A DNA stretch of 64,000 nucleotides from Acidimicrobiia bacterium (lineage in GTDB: Bacteria > Actinomycetota > Acidimicrobiia > IMCC26256 > JAGNEX01), in assembly GCA_020637365.1 (NCBI GenBank), contig JACJWE010000002.1, positions 124,001 to 188,000 on the forward strand. The letters run 5' to 3'. Below, piece by piece: positions 48,274 through 57,722 of the stretch. A program made the position numbers and the translations under genes. The notes beneath the pieces were generated by a model. That model did not search any database. It was given only the letters and a program-made list of their open reading frames with translations, and was not told the origin of the DNA. Within the stretch, counting starts at the first letter, position 1, and every line of letters starts with the position of its first letter.

Positions 48274-49534
48274 ATGTCGAACGTCGCCTGCAACATGGCT
48301 GGTGCAGGGCCTATGTCATCGGCCACGATCATGGCTCAACGTGCGATTCTCGAGCTCGAGGACCGTACCGACGGCTACTCCGCTCAGAACGAAACACCCC
48401 TCGAACCGGTTCGCGCCGCAATCGGAACGCTCTGCGGAGCTCCGACCGACCGTATTGCGCTGACGACGGGCGGTACCGATTCGTTGTTGCGCCTCCTCAG
48501 CTCGATGCGTTTCGGCCCCGATGACGTCGTGTTGGTGTCCCCGTCCGAGTTTGGGACGACGGCTGCGGCGGTTGCTCAACTCCGCGACCGTTGCGGAATC
48601 ACCGTCGGTATGCTCCCCAGCGACCCCACCGGTTTGTTGGATCTAGGGCGCGTGTGAACAACGCCTCCGGTCTGCACCGACGACGCTGATCCTCGCCACC
48701 CTGGTTCCCGCGCACCGGGGTGTTCGCCAACCTGTTGAAGCACTAGCACGTCTGTGCGCCGACGCGGACGTGCCCCTGGTGGTCGACATTTGTCAAGGGT
48801 TGGGACATGTCCCGGTCGACCAGCAGCAGTTGGCTGGAGCGACGCTCGTAGGAACCGGACGAAAGTGGTTGGCCGGGCCGCGAGGCACCGGCTTTCTGGT
48901 GCTCGGTGACCACTGCACAGGACGCGCTGGCCTGGGCGTGCATCCCCGGCTCATCGGCTGGGATCCGGAGCCGCTCGCAGCTTTCGAACCGCTGGACGGC
49001 CCCTGTCCTGGCGCGTGGTTTGAACGGGGCGAATACCCGGTGGCCGCCTTTCATGGCTTGGGGACCGCGGCCGCCGAGGCGCTCACAGCATGTGCCACCA
49101 ATCAGCATCCGCTCTGTGCCACTAACCCGCATCCGCTCGGGAAGAGCCAACCCCTCGAAGGCGAACCCACAGATAGCAGTCGAGGCGTCCCGCCAATAGG
49201 CGCCCTGCCCGAGACATCTGCGTGGCAACAGGCCAGCTTTGCTCATGCTGCACGGCTGAGGGCATTCCTCGAGGATCGAGAATGGATCCTGTTGGATGAT
49301 CCACGCGGCGGCCCTACATCCATTATCGGCGCAGTCCCGCCAGATGGACGCCGACCCACAGATATCGTCGATGAGCTGCGAAAACGCGGCATCGCGTGCT
49401 CGTCGATGGCGCGTGGCGATGCACCTCTCGATCCGGGCTGGCGAGGACATGCCGCTGTTGTGCGTCTGTCGCCGTCAGGCACCCTCGACGAGGGGCAGCT
49501 GTCCTACGTCGAAGAGGTCATCGCTGGTCTATGA
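48274..49534 (+). CDS. egtE: EgtE-like PLP-dependent C-S lyase (ergothioneine), frameshifted
   Basis: Class V aminotransferase fold. The N-terminal frame (VACNMAGAGPMSSATIMAQR, TTGGTDSLLRLL) ends at a stop at about 48657. The protein resumes from about 48690 as LILATLVPAHRGVRQPVEAL, VVDICQGLGHVP and GTGRKWLAGPRGTGFLVL, where the Lys binds PLP. The RKWLAGPRG block matches mycobacterial EgtE, and egtD and egtB are 2-5 kb away. The enzyme releases ergothioneine from the hercynyl-cysteine sulfoxide. An unusual tandem repeat (CATNQHPL/CATNPHPL) sits in the middle. egtA and egtC are not in the window. Confidence 0.75.
49091..49138 (+). repeat. 24-bp tandem repeat inside egtE
   Basis: TGTGCCACCAATCAGCATCC... 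(49091-49114) is repeated with three changes at 49115-49138, adding eight residues in frame. Confidence 0.85.
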
Positions 49535-50448
49535 GGGGTCCGATGCAAAAACCGACGCCCAGTCCTCGCGCATCGAGATGATGCGCCATCCCGACTCTCG
49601 ACCAACCTCGACGATGTCTCGATCGTCACGGATCGACGCCGCGACACTCTTGTAGGCGTACTCGCGCTCAGCGTCGTCGTGGTCGATCAAGATCGACAGG
49701 GCCGGACCGTCGCTCGCTTGGGTGTAGTCCAGTAGTGGGCCGTCACCGGCCGAGTTGCCAGCCGCGAAGATCGGCCGCCGGCCGAGCATCTGTTGAATCC
49801 GGACGACCTTCTCGACCCCTTCGTCGGGAGCGCCAAGAAGTTGCTGGCCCCGGGTGAGGGTCTTGTTCTGAGCGTCATATCGATAGTCGACGAGGGTCCC
49901 GACAACCCGCTCAGGTTCGATGTCATACAGGCTCGGTGCCAACGCCCTGACAAAGTCGGTGCCACCCCGGTGACGAGGAACACCGTGAAGTCACGGCGAC
50001 GCAAGGCTGCGATGAGTTCGAGCATCGGCTGGTAACGAAGAGCTCGAAGCTCTCCATGATCGGGATGCCGCCACCGCTCAGCGAACGCTCTCGCCAGATC
50101 GGCGAATTCGTGGGGTTGCAGGCCTTCGAACAGGTGGTTGACAGCCTGGACGATATTTTGTGCGTTGAGGCCTTTGAGAAGGTTCGAGCCAGACTGGAGA
50201 AGCGTCTGAAGATCATCGAGGAGTTGACGACCCCGATCATTTTTCATTCTCTGCTCAACAAACCAGATCACAAATGACACCTGGTTGTAGGTCGGACGCT
50301 CACACCACAGCGTGCCATCGTTATCGAAGACGGCAACACGTTGCTCGGTGGGTACGGCCTGAGACTGCTCGAGAAATCCCCAAAGGGCATCGAGGTTGTC
50401 GCCTGATCGCCAGCTTGGCAGCTCACGTAGTGTCGGAGTGTTTTCCAT
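49529..50448 (-). CDS. HAD-superfamily phosphatase, one frameshift
   Basis: Motif I VAVFDNDGTLWCE (D-x-D), motif II FTVFLVTG, then a G-run at 49965-49968 lacking one base. Restored, the protein continues GGTDFVRALAPSLYDIEPER and motif IV IFAAGNSAGDGPLLDY. About 306 aa. Similar to SerB-like/HAD hydrolases of unknown substrate. Its end overlaps the egtE end by 6 bp (convergent). Confidence 0.82.
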
Positions 50449-50580
50449 TCGGCTGACATTAGGACACGAGCGCCCAACGCAGCTGAGAAGCCCGTTTCCA
50501 CAGCCGCGCCTTGGTCGGCGGAGAGCGTTATTTGCCGGTGCCCATTGTGCAGGGCACCCATAGGGACCAAACTGCCACCC

Positions 50581-51207
50581 ATGGACATTCTCGTCGGCAT
50601 TCTCTCCGTAGCAATCGGCTTGCTTTTCTGCTTTCAGGGCTTCATCGCAGCACGACTTTTGATGACGGTGTGGGGCTTTTTTGTGGGTTTGCTGTTCGGA
50701 GCTGGTCTGGTGTCGTTGCTTGGCGATAGCGGTCTTTTGGTCGATATCGCTGGGTGGCTGGCCGGCATTGCGATGGGGCTGCTCTTCGGTTGGCTCGCGT
50801 ACGCCTACTGGGCGGTGGCGGTCATCTTTACGATCGGCTCCTTCGGTTTCACCCTTACCGCCGCGTTTCTGACCTGGCTCGGTATCGAATGGAATTGGGT
50901 CATCGTCGTCGTTGGCGTCGTCGTCGCATTCCTGTTGGCGTATTGGTCCGCAACGGCGTCGGTACCGGCGTCGATCCTGATGATCATCACGTCACTCTCT
51001 GGTGCGAGCGCCGTGGTGTGGGGGCTGTTCTTGATCTTTGACCGTGTCGACTTGGACACGCTGAGCGCGACCACCACTGTCGATGCGGCAGATGGTCAAT
51101 TCTGGTGGGGCCTTATCTATCTGGGTGTGGCCATCTTCGGCATGGTGTACCAAGGCGCCTTCACCGAACGCGGCCGCCGCAAGGCCTACGACGCCTGGGC
51201 TGCATAG
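50581..51207 (+). CDS. Polytopic membrane protein, DUF4203/TMEM198-like
   Basis: 208 aa from ATG 50581 with about seven hydrophobic helices, several Gly-rich (LVGILSVAIGLLFCFQGFIA, VDIAGWLAGIAMGLLFGWLA). Ends with a short basic tail (ERGRRKAYDAWAA). The pattern fits DUF4203. Function unknown; lies between the HAD gene and egtD. Confidence 0.7.
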   Translation: MDILVGILSVAIGLLFCFQGFIAARLLMTVWGFFVGLLFGAGLVSLLGDSGLLVDIAGWLAGIAMGLLFGWLAYAYWAVAVIFTIGSFGFTLTAAFLTWLGIEWNWVIVVVGVVVAFLLAYWSATASVPASILMIITSLSGASAVVWGLFLIFDRVDLDTLSATTTVDAADGQFWWGLIYLGVAIFGMVYQGAFTERGRRKAYDAWAA

Positions 51208-51214
51208 CGCCCAC

Positions 51215-52186
51215 CTAGATCGCTTGGGCGAGTGTCAGGCCGAAGTCGTCGAGATCGTCGGTCCAGAACGCTTCGGTGCGAAATCCCGCCTGTGTGAGCT
51301 CACCGGCGATGCCGTCGGGTTGGAACTTTGCAGAGATTTCTGTGCGGATCGCCTCGTCTGCAGCGATATCGATGTGGGTGTCAAGCGCTGCGATCGTGAC
51401 CCGCTGATCGGTTGTGCTCACCAGCTGCATCTCGATCCAGCTGTTGGCAGCATCAAACCAAGCTCGATGGGCGAAGGCATCGACATCGAAATCGGCACCG
51501 AGCTCACGGTTCATCACAGCGAGCACATTGCGGTTGAACTCGGCGGTGATGCCAGAAGCATCGTTATATGCCCGTTCGATCTTGGCTGCGTCCTTGACGA
51601 GGTCGGTCCCCAACAACAACCAGTCCCCCGGCGCCAACACCGTACGGATCGAAGCCAGGAATGCGGCCCTGCTGGTCGGTTCGAAATTGCCGATCGTCCC
51701 CCCGAGCAGAACGATCATTCTGCGGTCACCTTGGGGCAGCGCCCACAGATGTTCTTCGAAATCGCCGACCACACCGGCGAGGTCGAGATTCGGGAATCTC
51801 TCCGCCAAGACGTTCAGCGCGCCGCGCAGCGCCTCTTCACACACATCGAAGGGCACGAAGCGCTCGAGAGAGCCTTCCCGTTGGGCGGCATCGAGGATCA
51901 GCCGGGTCTTTTCTGAACTACCTGACCCAAGCTCGATGATCGTGCGAGCCTTGGTGCGCTCGGCGATCTCGCGTGCATGGCTGGCGAGAATGCTGCGCTC
52001 CCGACGGGTTGGGTAGTACTCCTCGGTTTCGGTGATCGCATCAAAAAGCTCCGAGCCGCGCTTGTCATAGAACCACTTTGGTGGGATCCGACGGGGTTGA
52101 GCGAGTAGACCTTGGCGAGCATCGGACCGAAGGGCCTCATCGAAAAACGACGGCGACAGATGTACCTCAACCGTTGCGTTCGTCAT
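51215..52186 (-). CDS. egtD: L-histidine N-alpha-methyltransferase EgtD
   Basis: About 323 aa from ATG 52186 (GAGGAG 10 nt upstream). Motifs: GLLAQPRRIPPKWFYDKRGS and TETEEYYPTRRE (typical of EgtD), SAM site IIELGSGSSEKTRLIL, FVPFDVCEEAL, GGTIGNFEP and TAEFNRNVLAVMNRELGADF (His binding). Trimethylates histidine to hercynine. Immediately downstream of egtB on the same strand. Confidence 0.93.
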   Translation of the reverse strand: MTNATVEVHLSPSFFDEALRSDARQGLLAQPRRIPPKWFYDKRGSELFDAITETEEYYPTRRERSILASHAREIAERTKARTIIELGSGSSEKTRLILDAAQREGSLERFVPFDVCEEALRGALNVLAERFPNLDLAGVVGDFEEHLWALPQGDRRMIVLLGGTIGNFEPTSRAAFLASIRTVLAPGDWLLLGTDLVKDAAKIERAYNDASGITAEFNRNVLAVMNRELGADFDVDAFAHRAWFDAANSWIEMQLVSTTDQRVTIAALDTHIDIAADEAIRTEISAKFQPDGIAGELTQAGFRTEAFWTDDLDDFGLTLAQAI

Positions 52187-52324
52187 GTCTGTACGTTCTC
52201 CTCTGAGCGGTTCTGGTCCAGTCGGTTCTGGTCGAGCTTGTTCCGGTCGAGACGGTTGCGACTGAGCGCCGCGCGCACGGTGACCGTGTCGGGCCAAGCC
52301 CCTCGGCTCTACCGGCCTAGCCCC

Positions 52325-53731
52325 TTAAGATGCGGCGTCACGGGCAAGTCTCAGACCGCCAAACTGCCAACGTGAATGAGGCGGGAAAAAATTCCGATAC
52401 GTCGCGCGAATGTGACCCGGAGGTGTAATCGCGGCGCCACCGCGCAGCACCATCTGGCCGGACATGAACTTTCCGTTGTACTCGCCGATCGCGCCCGCCG
52501 CAGGTCGGTACCGGGGATACCCGACATAGGGACTCGCGGTCCACTCCCAAACATCTCCAAGCATCTGCTCGAGACCTGGTCGGCGTGCCCACGCCGATTC
52601 CGTGTCGCTGTCGCGTTCGGGGCGTGAGCGGATGCGAGGTAATGGGCGCGGACGCAGGTGCGTGAGACCCAGATTGGCTGAAGCGTCATCGGCAGATCCA
52701 GAGGTTCGGCAGGCATGTTCCCACTCGAACTCGGTCGGCAGCCGCGCCGAGGACCATCGCGCATACGCGTCGGCTTCGAAGCCGCTGATGTGGACGACCG
52801 GCGCAGCGAGATCCAGGGGGCGTGGACCGTACAGGGTGAACTCGTACCAGTGCTCGTCCCGCCGAAACCAGTACAACGGGTGACCCCAGCCCTGCTGGGT
52901 GCGGGTCGCCCACCCGTCGGAGAGCCACAGTTCTGGACGTTCGTACCCACCGTCCTCGATGAATTCCTGCCAATCACCTGCCGTGACCGGCCTGTCACAC
53001 AGCTCAAAATCGATGAGCAACGCGTTGTGCGCTGGCCCCTCATTGTCGAAGTGGAATCCAACGTCGGTCCCGATCGGGACCTCGCCGCCTTCGAAGCTGC
53101 TCCAACGCTGCCCGACGGGTCGCTCGACAGCGATCGCGTCATCGGCAGGATCACCGTAGGCGGGCATGAGGGGGTTTTCGAAGAAGACGTGTTTGATATC
53201 CATCAGCAATAACTCTTGATGTTGCTGTTCGTGATGCAGCCCAAGGGTCACCGTGCTCAGCAGATCGGCCAAGGTGTCCCGCGGGCAGGTTTGAACCAGA
53301 TCGATGATCCGGCGATCGACAAGCTGCCGATACCGCGCGACCTCAGAACACGTTGGCCGTGACAGCAAACCACGCTTGTTGCGGGGAAACTGCGGGCCGA
53401 CCTGCTGGTAGTAGCTGTTGAAGAGATAGTCGTAGGTGGGGTCGATCGGCTGCGGTGGAGATGCGCCAGCAGCCCAAAATCGTTCGTCGCTCAAGAGGAA
53501 CGTTTCGAAGAACCAGGTCGTATGCGCTCGATGCCAGCGCGTTGGACTGACATCGGGCATCGACTGGATGACCTGGTCTTCGGGTTCGAGCGGTTCAGCA
53601 AGCCGTTCGGTGATGTCGCGAATCTGTGTGAACGCCTCCGACACAGCATCGCGAGCGGACACATCATCGGATGACAGCGCTCCGGTGAGCACCCTGCGTG
53701 TGGTTTCGGAGACGGATGCGAGCTGTTCCAT
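52325..53731 (-). CDS. egtB: Hercynine oxygenase EgtB
   Basis: 468 aa. N-terminal DinB-like domain with WHRAHTTWFFETFLL and LGLHHEQQHQELLLMD, providing the H and HxxxH ligands of the iron. C-terminal FGE-sulfatase domain with GRRPGLEQMLGDVWEWTASP-like sequence, FMSGQMVLRGGA and RNFFPPHSRWQFGGLRLARD. Catalyses the O2-dependent C-S bond formation between hercynine and a thiol (gamma-Glu-Cys or Cys). egtD follows 138 bp downstream. Intact. Confidence 0.93.
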   Translation of the reverse strand: MEQLASVSETTRRVLTGALSSDDVSARDAVSEAFTQIRDITERLAEPLEPEDQVIQSMPDVSPTRWHRAHTTWFFETFLLSDERFWAAGASPPQPIDPTYDYLFNSYYQQVGPQFPRNKRGLLSRPTCSEVARYRQLVDRRIIDLVQTCPRDTLADLLSTVTLGLHHEQQHQELLLMDIKHVFFENPLMPAYGDPADDAIAVERPVGQRWSSFEGGEVPIGTDVGFHFDNEGPAHNALLIDFELCDRPVTAGDWQEFIEDGGYERPELWLSDGWATRTQQGWGHPLYWFRRDEHWYEFTLYGPRPLDLAAPVVHISGFEADAYARWSSARLPTEFEWEHACRTSGSADDASANLGLTHLRPRPLPRIRSRPERDSDTESAWARRPGLEQMLGDVWEWTASPYVGYPRYRPAAGAIGEYNGKFMSGQMVLRGGAAITPPGHIRATYRNFFPPHSRWQFGGLRLARDAAS

Positions 53732-53736
53732 TGGAT

Positions 53737-54753
53737 CTAGCTCCTTCCCGCGGGGCCTCCCGCGGCGAGATCGGCCACCGTCCCGTCGAGTATGTCGCTT
53801 TCGGACACCGTGAGTTCAACGAACCCGAAAACGCGATACAGGTTGACCAGTACGCACATGCCGCCGACGATGACATCGGCCCGTTGCGGCGCCAAACCGG
53901 GATTATGCAGCCTGCTTGCGAGCGGCTCGGTCGCGAGCGTTCGAAAGACGTCTTCGGCGGCCGCTTTGGTCAAGGTGAAATGGTGGATCTGCTCACGGTC
54001 GTAGTCTTGTTGGCCGAGTTCGATGGCCGCCGCGGTCGACACGGTGCCGGCCAGCCCGATCAGCCGTCGCCCATCGGCTACCTCTGGATGGGCAGCAGCC
54101 ACTTCGAGAAACAAGTCTTTGACCTCGCCAACCGCATTGGCGAGTTCTTCAGGCGCTGGTGGATCGCTGGCGAGATAACGCTCGGTCATCCGGACACAGC
54201 CGACATCGAGTGACACCGCACCTTCTGGGCGGTCCTCGCCCCAGACCAACTCGGTTGAACCACCGCCGATGTCAGCCACGAGATATTTGCCAGGAGGCAG
54301 GTCGGCCGTGGCGCCCGCAAAGCTCAGGCGAGCCTCTTCTTCACCCGAAATGACTTCGGGACGGACACCGAGGACAGCTTCACTTCGGTCCAAAAGTTCC
54401 GTGGCATTGCTGGCGTCGCGGGCTGCTGAAGTTGCCGTCGCCCTGATGGAGTCGACTCCACCCACCGCATCGATGATCGTGCGATAGAACGCCAACGCCT
54501 CCACGGTACGGGCGATCGCGTCGTCGGCAAGGCGATGCTGACCGTCGACGCCAGCGCCGAGTCGCGTGATCCGCATGTGACGTTCAAGCGTGGTCAAACG
54601 GACGGGCATCGGCCCGTCTGGACCGCCGACCTGGAAGCCCGGTGCGAGCGGGTTCGACGTCGAGTCGGCGTCGGCCACGTCAGGGTCGGCACGCACGATG
54701 AGGAGCCGTGTCGAGTTGGAGCCCATGTCGATGGCGGCGTATCGGCTCATCAC
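53737..54753 (-). CDS. ppx: Ppx/GppA exopolyphosphatase family protein
   Basis: 338 aa, single ASKHA-fold module (no HD domain). YAAIDMGSNSTRLLIV, ISGEEEARLSFAGA, VADIGGGSTELVWG and IGLAGTVSTAA are the family's phosphate and nucleotide motifs. Hydrolyses polyphosphate and/or pppGpp. Overlaps the DUF501 gene by 4 bp, in the conserved order eno / FtsB-like / DUF501 / ppx. Confidence 0.92.
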   Translation of the reverse strand: MMSRYAAIDMGSNSTRLLIVRADPDVADADSTSNPLAPGFQVGGPDGPMPVRLTTLERHMRITRLGAGVDGQHRLADDAIARTVEALAFYRTIIDAVGGVDSIRATATSAARDASNATELLDRSEAVLGVRPEVISGEEEARLSFAGATADLPPGKYLVADIGGGSTELVWGEDRPEGAVSLDVGCVRMTERYLASDPPAPEELANAVGEVKDLFLEVAAAHPEVADGRRLIGLAGTVSTAAAIELGQQDYDREQIHHFTLTKAAAEDVFRTLATEPLASRLHNPGLAPQRADVIVGGMCVLVNLYRVFGFVELTVSESDILDGTVADLAAGGPAGRS

Positions 54754-55346
54754 TCAACTCCAGGATTGGCGGGAGTCTCCGTCAGGGAATGTGAGTCCGG
54801 CAACGTCGGTTCGGGAGGTGCCGATTCAGGAGACGCCACGGGCTCAGGAAAGCTGATCGGGTCGGGCAGAGCGTATCCGTTGGTGACCAAGAGTTGCCGG
54901 GCGGGCTCATCGAGTCTGGCAAGGGTCCAGAGTGCGACGGGATCATCACGACCCACCAGCCAGTTGGCCACGTGTGCATGGAGGCATTTGACCCCTCGAC
55001 GGGTGCCGCCGACACCGCCGTATGGCTGCGGTCCGACGTAATCGGGAGACAACGCGTCGTCGCGTTCGGCCGCGTAGATCTGGTGTGCGGAGGCAAGGGC
55101 GTCCGGGTCGACTTGGGCGTCGGCGGCACGCACGCCACCCAGCGATTCGACCCGGGATACCGAAGCCACCAGCGTCGGATGCACCAGATAGAACCGAGTG
55201 GGCATCGGCGATCCGTCATCGAGTACCGGAGCGGTTCGAAGCACCGCAGGTTCGGCGCCGGGATCGACCCTGAGGACGACTTCATACGGTCCGCGGGGCG
55301 GACGTCCGATGGCTTGTGTGAGCCATTCGTGGTCGTTCACAGGCAC
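54750..55346 (-). CDS. DUF501 protein
   Basis: 198 aa. RPPRGPYEVVLR, TRFYLVHPTLVASVSRVESL and YGGVGGTRRGVKCLHAHVAN with a conserved CLHAH are DUF501 hallmarks. The C-terminus adds a Pro/Glu-rich tail of ~40 residues. Function unknown; coupled to ppx and 4 bp from the FtsB-like gene. Confidence 0.9.
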   Translation of the reverse strand: MPVNDHEWLTQAIGRPPRGPYEVVLRVDPGAEPAVLRTAPVLDDGSPMPTRFYLVHPTLVASVSRVESLGGVRAADAQVDPDALASAHQIYAAERDDALSPDYVGPQPYGGVGGTRRGVKCLHAHVANWLVGRDDPVALWTLARLDEPARQLLVTNGYALPDPISFPEPVASPESAPPEPTLPDSHSLTETPANPGVE

Positions 55347-55349
55347 CGA

Positions 55350-56270
55350 TCAGAAAACGAAGAACTCTGACAACGCGTTGAGGATCTGTCGACTCTTGGA
55401 GAGTCGCTCGCCGCCTGGCTCGGCCGACTCACCGGACGCGGTCAAACACGATGACGCGACCGGAGCGGGCAGTTCGGTGGTCGACCGGACGACGACGTTG
55501 CCGGGTTCGACCATGCCGAAGCGTTGGCGGGCTTCCAGGGTGAGTGAATCCCCCTCCCGGAGCTGACCGACGGCATCTTCCAAACAGGTTCGCTGATCTG
55601 TCAGAGCGACCTGTTCGGCCAGGGCACCGGCGATCGACTGACGCATCGCGAGGTAGTTCTGGATTGGATAGACGAGCACACCGAGACCGAGCACGACCGC
55701 TGCGATCGGACCGAGCCACAAAAGTGGGCCGCGCAGCCGTCGTGGCTCGACATTTGGGTTGCTACGGCGTCCTCCACCGGAGGCGCCACCGCCGGACGAT
55801 TTCGAAGCACCGCGAGACGACGATGAACGTTGCGATGCCTTTGCCGCACCGTTCCCTCCGTCACCGGCCGAATGCGGGTGAAGGCGCTGCCCGAGCGTGC
55901 CTAGGGGTGACGCCAATGGGCGGGACCGATCGGCGCGTGGGGACACCGGGCCCGTCCGGCGCTGTTGGGTTGCAGACGGAGACGTTTGGGCGCGGACGAG
56001 TGGTGCAGCGGACGGGAGACTTTGACCCTCGAGGAGCCCGTGGCTGTGAGCGGCCCGCTGCGACCCGGGAGACGGCCGGGGCCGTGACTCCCGGGCTGCA
56101 GGCGGATTGCGTCGATCAATCCGGGGTGCGGATCCAGACTGATCGAACGAACCGCGGTTCGGCGCAACCGCGGTTTCGCCCACCAGATACAGGTTGGCTC
56201 TGCGGGAGGCTGCAGAGTCGTTCGCGTACCCAGCTGCAGGGGGGACGGCTGAAGACGTGTCGTCGTTCAT
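55350..56270 (-). CDS. FtsB/DivIC-like septum-formation initiator with long N-terminus
   Basis: About 306 aa from ATG 56270. A ~170-residue Ser/Arg/Pro/Gly-rich disordered cytoplasmic region is followed by one transmembrane helix (LLWLGPIAAVVLGLGVLVYP), a short coiled coil (LAMRQSIAGALAEQVALTDQ) and REGDSLTLEARQRFGMVEPG. That is the FtsB/DivIC arrangement. Part of the divisome, expected to pair with FtsL/FtsQ. Starts 5 bp beyond eno. Confidence 0.82.
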   Translation of the reverse strand: MNDDTSSAVPPAAGYANDSAASRRANLYLVGETAVAPNRGSFDQSGSAPRIDRRNPPAARESRPRPSPGSQRAAHSHGLLEGQSLPSAAPLVRAQTSPSATQQRRTGPVSPRADRSRPLASPLGTLGQRLHPHSAGDGGNGAAKASQRSSSSRGASKSSGGGASGGGRRSNPNVEPRRLRGPLLWLGPIAAVVLGLGVLVYPIQNYLAMRQSIAGALAEQVALTDQRTCLEDAVGQLREGDSLTLEARQRFGMVEPGNVVVRSTTELPAPVASSCLTASGESAEPGGERLSKSRQILNALSEFFVF

Positions 56271-56274
56271 GGCG

Positions 56275-57550
56275 CTACGAACCAGCCAGAGCGTTGGATC
56301 CGAGGTAGGCGGCGGTGCTGCCGAGCGCTTCCTCGATCCGAAGAAGTTGGTTGTATTTGGCGACCCGGTCGCTTCGGGCGGGTGCACCGGTCTTGATCTG
56401 CCCAGCGTTCGTGGCGACGGCGAGATCGGCGATCGTGCTGTCTTCGGTCTCGCCGGAGCGGTGCGAGATTACCGTCGTAGCCGTTGCGACTCGCGAGCTC
56501 GATCGCGTCGAGGGTCTCGGTCAGCGTGCCGATCTGGTTGACCTTGACCAAAATCGAGTTCGCGACTCCGACCTTGATGCCCCGACTGAGCCGGTCGACG
56601 TTGGTGACAAACAGGTCGTCACCGACGAGTTGTACGCGGGGCGAGATCTTGTTGGTGAGGTATGCCCAGCCCTCCCAATCATCTTCGGCCATGCCATCTT
56701 CGATCGAGACGATCGGGTAGCGATCGCACAGGTCGGCCAGATAGTCGGCGAACTCTTGGGATGAGAACTCCCGGCCCTCGCCTGAGAGCTTGTACACGCC
56801 ATCTGAATAGAACTCGGTCGAAGCAACGTCGAGAGCGATGGCGATGTCGGTGCCGGGCTCGTAGCCAGCGGAGGTAACCGCCTCAAGGAGCAGCTTGATG
56901 GCGTCTTCGTTGGCTGCGAGATTGGGAGCGAAGCCGCCCTCATCGCCGAGCGCCGTGTTCAGACCCTTCTTGCGAAGGATGCCCGCAAGTGCGTGGTAGC
57001 ACTCGGTTCCCCACCGCAGTCCTTCGGAGAAGGATGCGGCACCGATCGGCATGAACATGAATTCTTGAAGGTCGACCGAAGAGTCGGCGTGTTCACCGCC
57101 GTTGAGCACATTCATCATCGGGACCGGCAGCACATGAGCGTTCGGTCCACCGAGATACTGATAGATCGGCAAACCGAGCTCTTCAGCAGAAGCGCGGGCA
57201 ACGGCGAGGGACACGCCGAGGATCGCGTTGGCGCCCAGTGTGGCCTTATTGGGTGTGTCGTCGAGTTCGATCATCGCCTGGTCGATCGACCGCTGGTCAA
57301 GGGACTCGAAGCCCAAGAGCAATTCGGCAATACGGGTATTGACATTGTTGACGGCCTTGAGGACACCTTTTCCGCCGTACTCGGCGCCGCCATCTCGTAG
57401 CTCGACGGCCTCGTGTGCACCTGTGCTGGCACCTGAGGGAACTGCTGCCCGCCCAGCTGCACCGCTGTCGAGCACCACCTCAACCTCGACTGTGGGGTTA
57501 CCCCGAGAGTCAAGAATCTGCCGACCGTGGATCGCATTGATTTCGCCCAT
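56275..57550 (-). CDS. eno: Enolase, one frameshift near the 3' end
   Basis: From ATG 57550: INAIHGRQILDSRGNPTVEV, SGASTGAHEAVELRD, GANAILGVSLAVARA, NVLNGGEHADSSVDLQEFM, GDEGGFAPNL and SIEDGMAEDDW are all canonical. The frame is lost near 56464-56485 (NGYD); restoring one base gives VISHRSGETEDSTIADLAVA and KYNQLLRIEEALG, ending ALAGS at 56275. Because enolase is essential, this break is almost certainly a sequencing error. Converts 2-phosphoglycerate to phosphoenolpyruvate. A 9-bp repeat array lies 55-125 bp upstream. Confidence 0.93.
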
Positions 57551-57604
57551 GAATGCCTCGCGTGAACCCTCGAATAATGGCCAACCGTTACCAACGAGCA
57601 TCTT

Positions 57605-57676
57605 GTTGACACAGTTGATAGAGATACTGCCGTTAACAGAGTTACCTCTGTTGACAGAGTGGACCCTAACAGCACC
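57605..57676. promoter_or_regulatory. 9-bp iterated motif upstream of eno
   Basis: Eight consecutive 9-mers in phase, four matching GTT(G/A)A(C/T)A(C/G)A: at 57605, 57614, 57632 and 57650. The others are diverged. It sits in the promoter zone of the minus-strand eno gene and next to the MazG-fusion stop. Confidence 0.5.
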
Positions 57677-57722
57677 CCGAGTGGCAATGCGAGAATTACA
57701 CGTATGGAACTTTCACTCTGCG

